Under the pieces are notes generated by a model that worked only from the letters and a program-made list of their open reading frames with translations, did no database searches and had not been told where the DNA came from. From positions 2,418,001 through 2,482,000 of the forward strand of contig NC_012968.1 in assembly GCF_000023705.1 (NCBI RefSeq): a DNA stretch of 64,000 bases, in the 5' to 3' direction. Position numbers and translations under genes: made by a program. Shown piece after piece: positions 49,655-60,262 of the stretch (positions are counted from its first letter, which is position 1; each line of letters begins with the position of its first letter). Source of the stretch: Methylotenera mobilis JLW8. Lineage in GTDB: Bacteria; Pseudomonadota; Gammaproteobacteria; Burkholderiales; Methylophilaceae.

Positions 49655-51046
49655 TTACGCTTCTGTTAATGCATCTTGTTTTAAGGCATCGAGTAACTTT
49701 TGGTGAATGCCGCCAAAGCCACCATTACTCATAATCAATACATGGTCCCCGGCAACCACTGCTTGCTTAATCGCCTGAATTAACTGCGCTAGGTCATCGT
49801 GCACTTGGGTTTTATGGGCGATAGACGCAAGTGCGGCACCTGCATCCCAGCCTAAATTGGCTTGATAGCAAAATACCAAATCCGCTTGCGCCAGACTAGC
49901 TGGCAAGGCATTTTTCATCACGCCCAGCTTCATGGTATTAGAACGCGGCTCTAATACCGCCAGAATGCGCGCAGCACCTACCTTAGCGCGTAAACCAGCG
50001 ATAGTGGTTTCAATCGCAGTTGGGTGATGGGCAAAATCATCATACACCACCACGCCACGGCTCTCGCCACGCACTTCCATGCGGCGCTTCACATTTTTAA
50101 ACTCTGTTAGAGCGGCGATGCTCACATCAACCGCCACACCAGCATGGCGCGCAGCGGCAATGCTAGCCAGCGCGTTCATGCGATTGTGCTCACCTAACAA
50201 GCCCCATGCCACATGTCCTTGCATCTGGCCTTTATAAATCACATCAAAACTGCCATCACCTTGTGCGTTAGTGGCTTGCCAATCATCGTCGGTGCCAAAT
50301 TTATCTACAGGTGTCCAGCAGCCTTTATCCAGCACGCGCTGCAAGCTGGTTTCTTTACCATTGGCCACCACCAAGCCTTGCTGCGGCACTGTTCTAACCA
50401 AGTGATGGAACTGTTTTTCAATCGCACTCAAATCTTCAAAAATATCGGCATGATCAAACTCCAGATTATTCAATACCGCCGTACGTGGGCGGTAATGTAC
50501 AAATTTGGAGCGTTTATCAAAAAATGCCGTGTCGTATTCGTCCGCTTCAATCACAAAGAAGGGCGATACGCTGTTTTTATCTTGCACAGGTACTTGCGGG
50601 AGACGAGCGGATACCGAAAAGTTTTCAGGCACACCACCAATTAAAAAGCCTGGCGCCAAGCCTGCATATTCCAGTATCCACGCCAACATGGAACTGGTGG
50701 TGGTTTTGCCATGCGTACCAGCCACTGCCAGCACCCACTTACCTTGCAGTACGTTTTCAGCCAGCCATTGCGGGCCGGAAATATAAGGCAGGCCACGATT
50801 AAGGATTTCTTCCATTAATGGATTACCGCGTGACACCACGTTACCAATGACGTAAATATCCGGATTTAACGCAGTTTGCGATGGGCCAAAGCCTTCAATC
50901 AACTCTACGCCCTGTGCTTCAAGCTGTGTGCTCATTGGCGGGTAAACATTGGCGTCACAACCTGTGACCTTATGGCCTGCGGCCTTGGCCAGCACCGCAA
51001 TACCGCCCATAAATGTTCCGCAGATACCTAATATATGAATGTGCAT
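49655..51046 (-). CDS. mpl: UDP-N-acetylmuramate:L-alanyl-gamma-D-glutamyl-meso-diaminopimelate ligase
   Basis: Murein-recycling ligase that attaches recovered tripeptide to UDP-MurNAc. The start MHIHILGICGTFMGGIAVLA distinguishes Mpl from MurC. The ATP loop AGTHGKTTTSS is near residue 113. GEHNRMNALASIAAARHAG and YDDFAHHPTAI are Mur-ligase motifs. The length is 463 residues. It follows metH after 33 bases and precedes the TonB-family gene by four. It complements the AmpG permease at 11.7-13.0 kb. Confidence 0.95.
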   Translation of the reverse strand: MHIHILGICGTFMGGIAVLAKAAGHKVTGCDANVYPPMSTQLEAQGVELIEGFGPSQTALNPDIYVIGNVVSRGNPLMEEILNRGLPYISGPQWLAENVLQGKWVLAVAGTHGKTTTSSMLAWILEYAGLAPGFLIGGVPENFSVSARLPQVPVQDKNSVSPFFVIEADEYDTAFFDKRSKFVHYRPRTAVLNNLEFDHADIFEDLSAIEKQFHHLVRTVPQQGLVVANGKETSLQRVLDKGCWTPVDKFGTDDDWQATNAQGDGSFDVIYKGQMQGHVAWGLLGEHNRMNALASIAAARHAGVAVDVSIAALTEFKNVKRRMEVRGESRGVVVYDDFAHHPTAIETTIAGLRAKVGAARILAVLEPRSNTMKLGVMKNALPASLAQADLVFCYQANLGWDAGAALASIAHKTQVHDDLAQLIQAIKQAVVAGDHVLIMSNGGFGGIHQKLLDALKQDALTEA

Positions 51047-51079
51047 AAGCTCTTTTTACTTGTTCTATTCGATAAAATT

Positions 51080-54000
51080 TTAAGACAGATTAGGCGCTAA
51101 CCAACGTTCTAAATACTCTTTAGTTAAGCCTCTGCGTTTTGCCATATCTTCTAATTGGTCTATGCCAATTTTATCCACACTGAAATATTTACTTTCCGGA
51201 TGTGCAAAATAGAAGCCTGAAACCGCAGCCCCAGGTGACATGGCAAATGACTCAGTTAATGCCATGCTAATCGCTTCAGCTTGCAGCAACTTGAACATAT
51301 CCGGTTTTACCGTGTGGTCCGGGCACGCAGGGTAGCCTGGCGCTGGACGGATACCTTGGTATTGCTCTTTAATCAGACCTTCTTTAGTTACGTTTTCATT
51401 CGGCGCATAACCCCAGAAATCCACACGTACACGTTCGTGCATATATTCGGCAAACGCTTCCGCCAGCCTATCCGCCAAGGCTTTTAACATGATGCTGCTA
51501 TAGTCGTCATGCGCGGCTTCAAAGCGTTGCTCGTGCTTTTCTATCCCCAGACCAGCCGTCACTGCAAACAGGCCGATGTAATCCGGCGTGCCTTTAGGTG
51601 CAATAAAATCTGCTAAACATTGGTTAGGGCGGGCAATGCCATCAATCACCGGTTTCACGGTTTGCTGACGCATACCGTAGTAAGTAAAGGCAATATTGGT
51701 GCGTGTTTCGTCGGTGTAAATTTCAATATCATCATCACCCGTGCGATTGGCCGGATGCAACGCCACCACACCATTGGCGGTGAGCCAGCGCCCGTCGATG
51801 ATTTTTTTCAACATCATTTGCGCTTCATTGAACAACTTGGTGGCAGCATCGCCGACTACTTCATCTTTCAAAATAGCAGGATAGAAGCCCGCCAGATCCC
51901 AAGTTTGGAAGAATGGTGTCCAGTCTATGTATTGGGCAATCACGCTCAAATCTGCGTTTTTAATCTCGCGGCGACCGATAAACTTAGGTTTCACCGGTGC
52001 ATCTGCACCTGCAAAAGACAAATCGGCTTTGTTAGCGCGTGCTTCGGCAATGGTGAGCATAGGCGTGCCTTTTTTATTGGCATGCTGGGTGCGCGCTTTT
52101 TCATAATCAGCCTGAATCTCAGCTAGGTACGCGCCGCGCGTTTCTGGCGTGAGCAAGTTCTGCATTACCGTGACCGAGCGCGAAGCATCCGCAACGTACA
52201 CAATCGGGCCATCATAGTGCGGGGCGATTTTCACTGCGGTATGCGCACGTGAGGTAGTGGCGCCACCAATCAATAGCGGCATTTTCTGCTCGCTGAAATA
52301 CGGGTCGCGCTGCATTTCACGCGCCACATGCGCCATTTCTTCCAAGGAGGGCGTAATCAAGCCGGATAAACCGATAATGTCGGCATTTTCCGCTTTAGCC
52401 ATGGCTAAAATCTCAGAGGCGGGCACCATGACGCCCATGTTTACCACCTCAAAGTTATTACATTGCAGCACCACGGATACGATATTTTTGCCGATGTCAT
52501 GCACATCGCCTTTTACCGTGGCAATCACCATTTTGCCTTTAGGCTTGGCCACGATGCCAGTGCGCGCTTCGTCAGCCGCTTTTTCTGCTTCGATAAATGG
52601 AATCAAATGTGCCACGGCGGATTTCATGACGCGCGCAGACTTCACCACTTGCGGCAGGAACATTTTGCCTTGGCCAAACAGGTCGCCGACCACGTTCATA
52701 CCGTCCATTAGCGGACCTTCAATCACATGAATCGGCCTGCCACCAGCCGCCGCCACTTTCTGGCGTGCCTCTTCGGTGTCATCGACAATAAACTCGGTGA
52801 TACCATGCACCATGGCATGACTTAAGCGTTTTTCAACCGGCACTGGGTTTTCAGGCGTACCGCGCCATTCCAGCGTAGCTGCCTCTTTTTTACCACCAGC
52901 CACTAGCGTGCTGGCAATCTCAATCATGCGCTCGGTGGCGGCTAACGGATTATTTGGGTCCACCACGCGGTTAAGCACCACATCTTCCACGCGCTCTTTG
53001 AGCTCTGGCGCTAGGTCGTCATACACACCCATCATGCCGGCGTTGACGATACCCATAGTCATACCTGCTTTGATGGCGTGATAGAGGAACACAGTGTGTA
53101 TCGCTTCACGTGCGGGATCGTTGCCACGGAAACTAAAGCTTACGTTAGATACGCCGCCAGAAATCTTGGCATAGGGCAGGTGCTGCTTAATCCAATGCGT
53201 GGCGTTGATAAAGTCCACCGCATAGTTGTTATGCTCTTCAATACCGGTCGCAATCGCGAAAATATTCGGGTCGAAAATGATATCTTCCGGTGGGAAGTCC
53301 AGCTTTTCTACCAACAAATCATAAGCACGTTTACAAATCTCAATCTTACGTTCAAAGGTATCAGCCTGACCTTTTTCATCGAACGCCATCACAATCGCGG
53401 CTGCGCCATAGCGCTTACATAACTGCGCCTGGCGGATGAACTCTTCTTCGCCTTCTTTCATAGAAATAGAGTTAACCACGGCCTTACCTTGCACGCATTT
53501 TAAGCCCGCCTCGATTACGCTCCATTTTGAAGAGTCGATCATAATCGGCACGCGCGCGATATCAGGCTCAGACGCCACCAGATTCAAAAAATGAGTCATG
53601 GCTTTAATGGCATCCAGCATGCCTTCGTCCATGTTGATGTCGATGACTTGTGCACCATTCTCTACCTGCTGGCGCGCTACCGTCAGTGCTTCATCGTACT
53701 GCTCGTTGATAATGAGGCGCGCGAAGGCTTTGGAGCCGGTTACATTGGTGCGCTCACCCACGTTCACAAATAGCGAATCGTCATCCACCACAAACGGCTC
53801 TAAACCAGATAACTTCAATGTGCGCGGCAACGCAGGAAGCTGACGTGGTGGCAAATCTTTAATTTCGTTGTAAATGGCATTGATGTGCGCAGGCGTGGTG
53901 CCACAGCAGCCGCCAGCGATATTTAAGAAGTTGCTCTGTGCAAACTCTTTTACCAAACTCGAAGTGACATCAGGCGTCTCATCAAAGCCAGTATCGCTCA

Positions 54001-54871
54001 TGGGGTTAGGCAAACCAGCATTCGGGTAGATACAGACAAAAGTATCGGCAATCGAAGACAGCTCTTCTACATACGGACGCATTAAGGTAGCGCCCAATGC
54101 ACAATTTAAACCAATTGTAAGCGGTTTGGCATGGCGTACAGAATGCCAAAAGGCTGTGACTGTTTGGCCGGACAAAATACGGCCGGAGGCATCGGTCACC
54201 GTACCGGAAATCATAATAGGCAGGGTACGTCCCACCTCTTCAAAATAGGTATCAATCGCGAACAAAGCCGCTTTACAGTTAAGCGTATCAAAAATGGTTT
54301 CCACCATTAAGATATCCGCACCACCTTCAACCAGCGCACGCGTTTGCTCCAAGTAAGCATTTACCAACTGGTCAAAATTCACGTTACGGGCTGCCGGGTC
54401 ATTCACGTCCGGAGAGATAGAGGCGGTTTTAGGGGTAGGGCCTAATGCACCGGCCACAAAGCGTGGTTTGTCCGGTGTGCTGTATTTAGCGCAAGCCGCT
54501 TTTGCCAGCTTGGCTGCTTCGACGTTCATTTCATACACCAAATGCGCCATATGGTAATCATCTTGCGCAACTGCGGTGGCACCAAAAGTGTTGGTTTCGA
54601 TAATATCTGCGCCAGCGGCCAGATACTTTTCGTGGATTTCCTGAATAATCGCTGGCTGGGTTAAGGTCAATAACTCATTATTGCCTTTTACAAACAACTC
54701 GCGCTCACCCGCAGGCGCTTTAAAATCAACAAAGCGCTCACCACGATAGTCAGCTTCGGTCAGCTTATATTGCTGAATCATTGTGCCCATCGCACCATCC
54801 AAAATCAGAATGCGTTGCGCCAGTAAAGCGCGTAATTGGGTTTCTATCGGAGAAATTGTTAATTGAGCCAT
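51080..54871 (-). CDS. metH: Cobalamin-dependent methionine synthase
   Basis: Transfers the methyl group of 5-methyl-tetrahydrofolate to homocysteine via methylcobalamin. The 1263 residues cover four modules: homocysteine-binding (~1-340, with zinc cysteines in [10 protein letters not shown]), folate-binding (~360-640), cobalamin-binding (~660-900, [10 protein letters not shown] with the axial histidine) and SAM-reactivation (~930-1263, [12 protein letters not shown]). Dependence on B12 follows. The 84 bases upstream contain no cobalamin riboswitch, only three ACTAGAT words on the coding strand. With metX and metW it completes methionine synthesis. Confidence 0.98.
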   Translation of the reverse strand: MAQLTISPIETQLRALLAQRILILDGAMGTMIQQYKLTEADYRGERFVDFKAPAGERELFVKGNNELLTLTQPAIIQEIHEKYLAAGADIIETNTFGATAVAQDDYHMAHLVYEMNVEAAKLAKAACAKYSTPDKPRFVAGALGPTPKTASISPDVNDPAARNVNFDQLVNAYLEQTRALVEGGADILMVETIFDTLNCKAALFAIDTYFEEVGRTLPIMISGTVTDASGRILSGQTVTAFWHSVRHAKPLTIGLNCALGATLMRPYVEELSSIADTFVCIYPNAGLPNPMSDTGFDETPDVTSSLVKEFAQSNFLNIAGGCCGTTPAHINAIYNEIKDLPPRQLPALPRTLKLSGLEPFVVDDDSLFVNVGERTNVTGSKAFARLIINEQYDEALTVARQQVENGAQVIDINMDEGMLDAIKAMTHFLNLVASEPDIARVPIMIDSSKWSVIEAGLKCVQGKAVVNSISMKEGEEEFIRQAQLCKRYGAAAIVMAFDEKGQADTFERKIEICKRAYDLLVEKLDFPPEDIIFDPNIFAIATGIEEHNNYAVDFINATHWIKQHLPYAKISGGVSNVSFSFRGNDPAREAIHTVFLYHAIKAGMTMGIVNAGMMGVYDDLAPELKERVEDVVLNRVVDPNNPLAATERMIEIASTLVAGGKKEAATLEWRGTPENPVPVEKRLSHAMVHGITEFIVDDTEEARQKVAAAGGRPIHVIEGPLMDGMNVVGDLFGQGKMFLPQVVKSARVMKSAVAHLIPFIEAEKAADEARTGIVAKPKGKMVIATVKGDVHDIGKNIVSVVLQCNNFEVVNMGVMVPASEILAMAKAENADIIGLSGLITPSLEEMAHVAREMQRDPYFSEQKMPLLIGGATTSRAHTAVKIAPHYDGPIVYVADASRSVTVMQNLLTPETRGAYLAEIQADYEKARTQHANKKGTPMLTIAEARANKADLSFAGADAPVKPKFIGRREIKNADLSVIAQYIDWTPFFQTWDLAGFYPAILKDEVVGDAATKLFNEAQMMLKKIIDGRWLTANGVVALHPANRTGDDDIEIYTDETRTNIAFTYYGMRQQTVKPVIDGIARPNQCLADFIAPKGTPDYIGLFAVTAGLGIEKHEQRFEAAHDDYSSIMLKALADRLAEAFAEYMHERVRVDFWGYAPNENVTKEGLIKEQYQGIRPAPGYPACPDHTVKPDMFKLLQAEAISMALTESFAMSPGAAVSGFYFAHPESKYFSVDKIGIDQLEDMAKRRGLTKEYLERWLAPNLS

Positions 54872-54955
54872 GAAAATCAGTCGTTAAAATTTTCTCAATT
54901 TTATCATGCAAGTATCTAGTTGCTGAATCTAGTTCTATATATCTAGTGCCCAGTT

Positions 54956-56446
54956 CTATACGTCACCACGTCTATATTGCACGGCTTCGGCGATGTGAGC
55001 AGGTTTAATCTCAACCTCTCCCGCCAAATCGGCAATACTGCGCGCAACTTTTAAGATACGATGATAAGCGCGTGCTGATAGATTAAGGCGTGATATCGCC
55101 GTTTTTAATAAAGCCAAACCTGCCGCATCAAGCTGACAATGCATCTCTATTTCTGCAGTGCCAAGTGCAAAGTTCGCTTTACCTTGACGCGCCAGCTGCA
55201 AATTGCGTGCTTTTTCAACCCGTAGCCTGATCACATCGCTGGCTTCCGCGTCGGCAGCTGCCGTCAGCTCATCCTCTTTTAATGCCGCTACTTCTATATG
55301 CAGATCGATACGATCCAGCAACGGACCGGATATTTTGCCTTTATAGCGCGCAACCTGATCAGGCGTGCAACGGCATTTATTGTTGAAATGCCCCAAATAA
55401 CCGCAAGGGCAGGGGTTCATGGCGGCAATTAGCTGAAACTGTGCAGGGAAATCCGCCTGACGTGCCGCACGCGAAATAGTGATATGCCCGCTTTCCAAAG
55501 GCTCACGTAACACCTCCAGCACTTTACGGTCAAACTCCGGCAGTTCATCTAAGAATAAAACGCCGCGGTGTGCCAATGAAATCTCACCTGGTCGCGGCAC
55601 GCCACCGCCACCCACCAATGCCACGCCTGAGGCAGTGTGATGGGGAGAGCGGAATGGACGCCGCTTCCAATGTTCCACTTTATATTGACCATTGAGCGAC
55701 TGTAGCGCAGCGGATTCAAGCGCTTCGTCTTCTGCCATGCTTGGTAGTATGCCGACAAAACGGCTGGCCAGCATACTCTTACCAGTGCCGGGCGGCCCGC
55801 TCATAATCACACTATGGCCACCAGCCGCAGCAATCTCTAAGGCACGTTTAGGTGCGGACTGACCCTTAACCTCACTAAAATCTGGATAAACAATCGGTTG
55901 CGCCTGACATTGTGCGTCCAATTGCACCAATAAGGTGCGCCCAGTTAAATGTGCGCACACTTCTAGCAAGTTTTTTGCCGGATAGATCACAGCGTCACTC
56001 ACCAATGCCGCCTCTAGCGCACTGTCGGTAGGCAAAATAAAGGCGCGTCCACTCTGGTAAGACTTATAAGTCATGGCCAATGCACCGCGCACTGGGCGCA
56101 ATTCACCGGTGAGCGCCAACTCACCCGCAAACTCATATTGAGATAAAGCTGCTGCCGGAATCTGGCCACTTGCTGCCAATATGCCGAGTGCGATAGGCAA
56201 GTCATAACGCCCACTCTCTTTGGGCAAGTCAGCCGGTGCTAAATTTACCGTGATACGCCGTGCCGGAAACTCAAACTGTGCCGTTTGTAAGGCAGCACGC
56301 ACGCGGTCTTTACTCTCTTTTACCTCAGCCTCGGGCAAGCCTACAATTGTAAAGCTAGGCAAACCATTGGCTAAGTGCACCTCTACCACTACCTCTGGCG
56401 CATCCATGCCAGTAAGCGCCCGACTATACAATACGGCTAAGCTCAT
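54956..56446 (-). CDS. comM: YifB/ComM family Mg-chelatase-like AAA+ ATPase
   Basis: Hexameric helicase homologue that extends branch migration of incoming DNA during natural transformation (known for ComM of Vibrio and others). An N-terminal ChlI-type domain (GLPSFTIVGLPEAEVKESKDR) precedes the AAA+ domain with Walker A GPPGTGKS (~217). FLDELPEF (Walker B) and NPCPCGYLGH with paired cysteines follow. The C-terminal Mg_chelatase region includes SARAYHRILKVARSIADL. The length is 496 residues. It lies five bases after ubiK. Competence in this organism is not proven by its presence. Confidence 0.95.
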   Translation of the reverse strand: MSLAVLYSRALTGMDAPEVVVEVHLANGLPSFTIVGLPEAEVKESKDRVRAALQTAQFEFPARRITVNLAPADLPKESGRYDLPIALGILAASGQIPAAALSQYEFAGELALTGELRPVRGALAMTYKSYQSGRAFILPTDSALEAALVSDAVIYPAKNLLEVCAHLTGRTLLVQLDAQCQAQPIVYPDFSEVKGQSAPKRALEIAAAGGHSVIMSGPPGTGKSMLASRFVGILPSMAEDEALESAALQSLNGQYKVEHWKRRPFRSPHHTASGVALVGGGGVPRPGEISLAHRGVLFLDELPEFDRKVLEVLREPLESGHITISRAARQADFPAQFQLIAAMNPCPCGYLGHFNNKCRCTPDQVARYKGKISGPLLDRIDLHIEVAALKEDELTAAADAEASDVIRLRVEKARNLQLARQGKANFALGTAEIEMHCQLDAAGLALLKTAISRLNLSARAYHRILKVARSIADLAGEVEIKPAHIAEAVQYRRGDV

Positions 56447-56451
56447 CTCGC

Positions 56452-56682
56452 TTACTTTCCTTCTAGCTCAGCCAGCCTGGCCTCAAGTGCATCAAGCTTT
56501 GCACGTGTATTGCGTAGCACTTCAGCCTGCACCTCGAACTCCTCGCGCGTCACAAGCTCCATTTTGGTGAATGCGCCCTTTAATAGTGCATTCAGGTTTT
56601 TCTCCACATCCGACAACGGCGACGTTGCCATTACCTCTTTGATTTTATTGGATATTTCGTTAATTTTATGTGTATCTAACAT
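56452..56682 (-). CDS. ubiK: Ubiquinone biosynthesis accessory factor UbiK (YqiC/BMFP family)
   Basis: Small coiled-coil protein of 76 residues that, in Escherichia coli, binds UbiJ and supports ubiquinone synthesis under oxygen. The C-terminal heptads FEVQAEVLRNTRAKLDALE and the ARLAELEGK end are typical. It precedes comM by five bases on the same strand, a frequent arrangement in betaproteobacteria. It is divergent from the sigma-54-controlled TorF gene. Confidence 0.9.
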   Translation of the reverse strand: MLDTHKINEISNKIKEVMATSPLSDVEKNLNALLKGAFTKMELVTREEFEVQAEVLRNTRAKLDALEARLAELEGK

Positions 56683-56757
56683 ATTAAATTCCTTAGTAAT
56701 AAGGTCTAGTTTAGCAGATTATCTCCCAGTATCACATCAACGCCACAATCAAATGAT

Positions 56758-56772
56758 TCAATATCATATTGA
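56758..56772. promoter_or_regulatory. Inverted repeat TCAATA-TCA-TATTGA upstream of the sigma-54 promoter
   Basis: Perfect six-base arms around three bases lie about 20 bases upstream of the -24 element. AATCAAATGATTC just left of it resembles an IHF site with one mismatch. DNA bending or activator binding is plausible; the NtrC consensus itself was not found. Confidence 0.35.
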
Positions 56773-56791
56773 TTTTAAACAGTTTTATTAT

Positions 56792-56807
56792 TGGCACGGC
56801 AATTGCT
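56792..56807 (+). promoter_or_regulatory. Sigma-54 (RpoN) promoter for torF-glnK-amtB
   Basis: TGGCACGGCAATTGCT matches the -24/-12 consensus TGGCACG-N4-TTGCW at every defined position, with GG and GC at the required spacing. It lies 55 bases before the TorF ATG on the same strand. Control by NtrC under nitrogen limitation is inferred from the glnK-amtB cargo. Confidence 0.88.
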
Positions 56808-56861
56808 TAATCAAAATCGTGGATTTTTTAGATAACACTTTTTTAACTTGGAGTTAATAGC

Positions 56862-57794
56862 ATGCGTAAATCAATACTAACACTAGCTGTTTTAAGTACA
56901 CTCGCCCTGCCTTCATTCGCATCGGCAACAGAAGAAACTGCAGAAACAACAGCCAAAGCACCGGAATCTGCTTGGTCATTAACATCAAACGTTGGCTTTG
57001 TTTCAGACTACTATGCACGTGGTGTTTCACAATCTTGGCATAAACCAGCTGTTCAAGGCGGTATAGACGTTGCTCACTCAAGCGGTTTTTATGCTGGTGC
57101 ATGGGGCTCAAGCGTTACACCAAACACATTCCCTGACGCCACTGTAGAGTTAGATGCATACGCTGGCTACAATGGTTCAATCCCAGCAGTAGATGGCTTA
57201 GGCTACTCTGTAGGTGCAATTGGCTACTTCTATCCAGGCGGCAGCTGGAGCAAATACACATACAACACGGCACCAGGTGTTAAACAAACTCCACAAGGTG
57301 GTCGCTGGGATACCTATGAAGCTAACTTCGGCTTGTCATACAAATGGCTAAGTGCAAAAGCATCAGTTACATTAGGTGACTGGTACGGCGCGGAAAAGAA
57401 AACTGGCTGGGATGGCGGCACTAGCGGCACAACTTATTTAGAGTTAAATGCAGCATACCCATTACCATGGTACGACTTAACCTTAGTAGGTCACATTGGT
57501 CACTTGAATGTTGCTGGTGAACTTAACAAAACCTACACATCAAGTTCAGGTCAACAACCATCTGCAACAAATGAAAGTGGCAATCCTGATTACACAGATT
57601 ACAAACTTGGCTTAAGCAAAGCATTCAAGATTGCTAACTCTGAAGGCTGGAATGCAGGCGTTTACTATGTTGGCAACACCAATGGTAGTTACTGGGGCAA
57701 CAAAGGCTACGGTGGCTCAAGCTTTAATGGCAGCAAACAAGCTAAAGATTTAAGTGCTGATCGTGTAGTTGTGACTATCGGTCGTACGTTCTAA
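56862..57794 (+). CDS. TorF-family putative porin
   Basis: Outer-membrane beta-barrel protein of 310 residues. A signal peptide ends at FASATE (~22). The barrel has alternating aromatic-rich strands such as WSLTSNVGFVSDYYARGVSQSW, shortened here to SNVGFVSDYYARGVSQSW, and a C-terminal VVVTIGRTF with terminal phenylalanine. The family (formerly TIGR02001) often lies beside glnK and amtB. GGAG precedes the ATG. A sigma-54 promoter drives it, so it is likely a porin induced by nitrogen limitation. Its cargo is unknown. Confidence 0.87.
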   Translation: MRKSILTLAVLSTLALPSFASATEETAETTAKAPESAWSLTSNVGFVSDYYARGVSQSWHKPAVQGGIDVAHSSGFYAGAWGSSVTPNTFPDATVELDAYAGYNGSIPAVDGLGYSVGAIGYFYPGGSWSKYTYNTAPGVKQTPQGGRWDTYEANFGLSYKWLSAKASVTLGDWYGAEKKTGWDGGTSGTTYLELNAAYPLPWYDLTLVGHIGHLNVAGELNKTYTSSSGQQPSATNESGNPDYTDYKLGLSKAFKIANSEGWNAGVYYVGNTNGSYWGNKGYGGSSFNGSKQAKDLSADRVVVTIGRTF

Positions 57795-57806
57795 ATTTTT
57801 CAGTAA

Positions 57807-57831
57807 AATAACGGGCGTAGCGCCCGTTATT
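57807..57831 (+). terminator. Hairpin between torF and glnK (possible attenuator)
   Basis: An 11-base perfect stem AATAACGGGCG/CGCCCGTTATT closes a TAG loop. It is followed by GTTCTT, a weak U tract. It may partly terminate transcription or protect the torF message, giving more porin than GlnK and AmtB. Confidence 0.6.
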
Positions 57832-57839
57832 GTTCTTAA

Positions 57840-58196
<357 letters not shown>

Positions 58197-58207
58197 GGGG
58201 ATCAATA

Positions 58208-59704
58208 ATGAAGAAACTACTCTCGATGTTTGCGTTAGTTACCATGTTGGGTTTCGGCTTCACAGGTAACACATACGCAGAAGATGCTGCGCCAGTGGCT
58301 GAAGCCGCGACCGCGGTTGCGCCAGCTGCCGAAGCAGCTGCTGCTGCAGTTGCACCTGCTGCGACAGAAGTTGCTCCGGCAGCTGCGCCTGCACCAGTAC
58401 CAAACAAAGGTGATACCGCATGGATGTTAATTGCAACCGTACTGGTAGCTTTAATGGTAATTCCTGGCTTGGCATTGTTTTACGGCGGCTTAGTGCGCCA
58501 GAAAAACATGCTGTCTGTACTGATGCAAGTATTCATGATTTTCTCGCTCATGGCAGTATTGTGGGCAATCTATGGCTACAGCGTTGCGTTTACAGGTGGC
58601 AGCCCGTACTTTGGCGGCTTAAGCAAAGCATTCTTGGCTGGCGTTACTCCTGATTCATTAGGCGCAACCTTCAGCAAAGGTACTTACATTCCTGAGCTTG
58701 TGTTCGTAGCGTTCCAATTAACGTTTGCTGCAATCACGCCATCATTGATCGTTGGTGCATTTGCTGAACGTATGAAGTTCTCTGCAATCTTGGTATTTAT
58801 GGTGTTGTGGTTCACATTCTCTTACTTGCCACTAGCACATATGGTTTGGTACTGGGATGGTCCTGATGCGATCACCACTGCAGCTTCACTTGATACTGTA
58901 GTTGCTAACGCAGGCTGGTTATGGGCTAAAGGTGCATTAGACTTTGCAGGCGGTACAGTAGTACATATCAACGCTGGTGTTGCTGGTTTAGTTGGTGCCA
59001 TCATGGTTGGTAAACGTATCGGTTACGGTAAAGAAGCAATGACTCCTCATAGCTTGACCTTAACTATGGTTGGTGCAGCATTACTATGGATTGGCTGGTT
59101 TGGTTTCAACGCAGGCTCTAACCTTGAAGCTAACGGTTATGCAGCGCTTGCTTTAGTAAACACATTTATTGCAACTGGTGCAGCAACCTTGTCTTGGACA
59201 TTCTCTGAGTGGTTGTTAAGAGGCAAACCTTCAATGTTAGGTGCAGTATCTGGTGCAGTAGCTGGTTTAGTTGCAATTACCCCAGCTTGCGGTTTCGTAG
59301 GCCCAATGGGTGCAATCGTTATCGGCTTGTTAGTATCACCAATCTGCTACTTCATGGTAGCTAAAGTGAAATACGCGCTTGGTTACGATGACGCATTAGA
59401 TGTATTCGGTATCCACGCAATCGGTGGCGTATTCGGTGCACTAGCAACTGGCGTGTTTGTTAACCCAGCTCTAGGTGGCGTAGGTGTTGTTGATTATGTA
59501 GCAAATGGCGTAGCAGCTTACGACTTTGGTGCACAAATGACTGCGCAAGTTTATGCAGTAGTAACTGCAATCGTGTTATCAGCAGTGGTTTCATTCATTG
59601 CGTTCAAGATTGTAGACGTACTAATTGGCTTACGTGTAAGTGAAGAAGCTGAACGTGAAGGCTTAGATACAAGCGAACACGGTGAGCGTGCATACCATAG
59701 CTAG
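58208..59704 (+). CDS. amtB: Ammonium transporter AmtB
   Basis: Trimeric channel for ammonium uptake. A signal peptide (~1-24, ending NTYAED) is followed by an Ala/Pro/Val-rich linker of about 40 residues and then the Amt domain with about 11 helices. PGLALFYGGLVRQKN, AFAERMKFSAILVF, the pore histidines in VVHINAG and FGIHAIGG, and WIGWFGFNAGSNLE are visible. The C-terminal LGLRVSEEAEREGLD-like tail (IGLRVSEEAEREGLDTSEHG) is where GlnK docks. The length is 498 residues. AGGGGATC precedes the ATG. The extended linker is the only odd feature. Confidence 0.97.
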   Translation: MKKLLSMFALVTMLGFGFTGNTYAEDAAPVAEAATAVAPAAEAAAAAVAPAATEVAPAAAPAPVPNKGDTAWMLIATVLVALMVIPGLALFYGGLVRQKNMLSVLMQVFMIFSLMAVLWAIYGYSVAFTGGSPYFGGLSKAFLAGVTPDSLGATFSKGTYIPELVFVAFQLTFAAITPSLIVGAFAERMKFSAILVFMVLWFTFSYLPLAHMVWYWDGPDAITTAASLDTVVANAGWLWAKGALDFAGGTVVHINAGVAGLVGAIMVGKRIGYGKEAMTPHSLTLTMVGAALLWIGWFGFNAGSNLEANGYAALALVNTFIATGAATLSWTFSEWLLRGKPSMLGAVSGAVAGLVAITPACGFVGPMGAIVIGLLVSPICYFMVAKVKYALGYDDALDVFGIHAIGGVFGALATGVFVNPALGGVGVVDYVANGVAAYDFGAQMTAQVYAVVTAIVLSAVVSFIAFKIVDVLIGLRVSEEAEREGLDTSEHGERAYHS

Positions 59705-59723
59705 TAGTAGATAGCGGTAATGC

Positions 59724-59751
59724 AAAGGGGCGCATGTGCGCCCCTTTTTTT
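59724..59751 (+). terminator. Intrinsic terminator after amtB
   Basis: A 10-base GC-rich stem AAAGGGGCGC/GCGCCCCTTT closes an ATGT loop and is followed by a run of Ts. It ends the torF-glnK-amtB unit. Confidence 0.93.
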
Positions 59752-59901
59752 ATGCCTAATGGCATGAGTTAATAGATAAATCTAATCGCCTTATACATCA
59801 CACTACAGCAAATAGTTACATGCCTAACACATTTATCTGTGACTCCATACCTGCACCATGGAACTTGGCAAATACTTTGGCTATGGCTTCACACCATCCT
59901 T

Positions 59902-60144
59902 TTATTTGGCCTTGCTTTCCATAACTTTAGTTTCCATATAAGGCCTTCTACCCAAAAACTGGTTTTTTAACACATCATGCTGACGTGTAACTTCTTCCTC
60001 AGCTTGGTTGGCATTCACCTTACTCGCATCAACTTCCTGCTGTTTAAGCTGCTGCACTGCATTGCTTTGCTCTTTGTTTTCATCTGCACTGGCATTAACG
60101 CTAACAGCAAGACCCAATGCCATCAATAATACGCATAACTTCAT
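59902..60144 (-). CDS. Small secreted protein of unknown function
   Basis: An 80-residue protein with a clear signal peptide (MKLCVLLMALGLAVSVNASA, cleaved near residue 20). The mature part is a short, highly charged, Gln/Glu/Lys-rich sequence likely to be helical, ending GRRPYMETKVMESKAK. A strong AGGAG ribosome site is positioned seven bases before the ATG, supporting a real gene. No family is recognised. It lies 187 bases downstream of the efflux outer-membrane gene, beyond a long hairpin. Confidence 0.72.
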   Translation of the reverse strand: MKLCVLLMALGLAVSVNASADENKEQSNAVQQLKQQEVDASKVNANQAEEEVTRQHDVLKNQFLGRRPYMETKVMESKAK

Positions 60145-60262
60145 TAGTCACTCCTAATGCTTCTTTAAAATTGATAATAGACCCAAGAAAATAACCCGTG
60201 TGTTTAAAACCGAATAGCGGCTTTAAACCGGGCCTGCTAGGTAAGGGCTAGATAAGATGGGG

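Noticed and set aside
51620-52730. Several plus-strand frames opposite metH (80-168 residues)
   Set aside because: All lie inside the complete metH gene, show no motif or ribosome site, and are explained by its codon bias.
54872-54955. Cobalamin riboswitch before metH
   Set aside because: Only 84 bases lie between comM and metH, with no B12-box or fitting fold visible.
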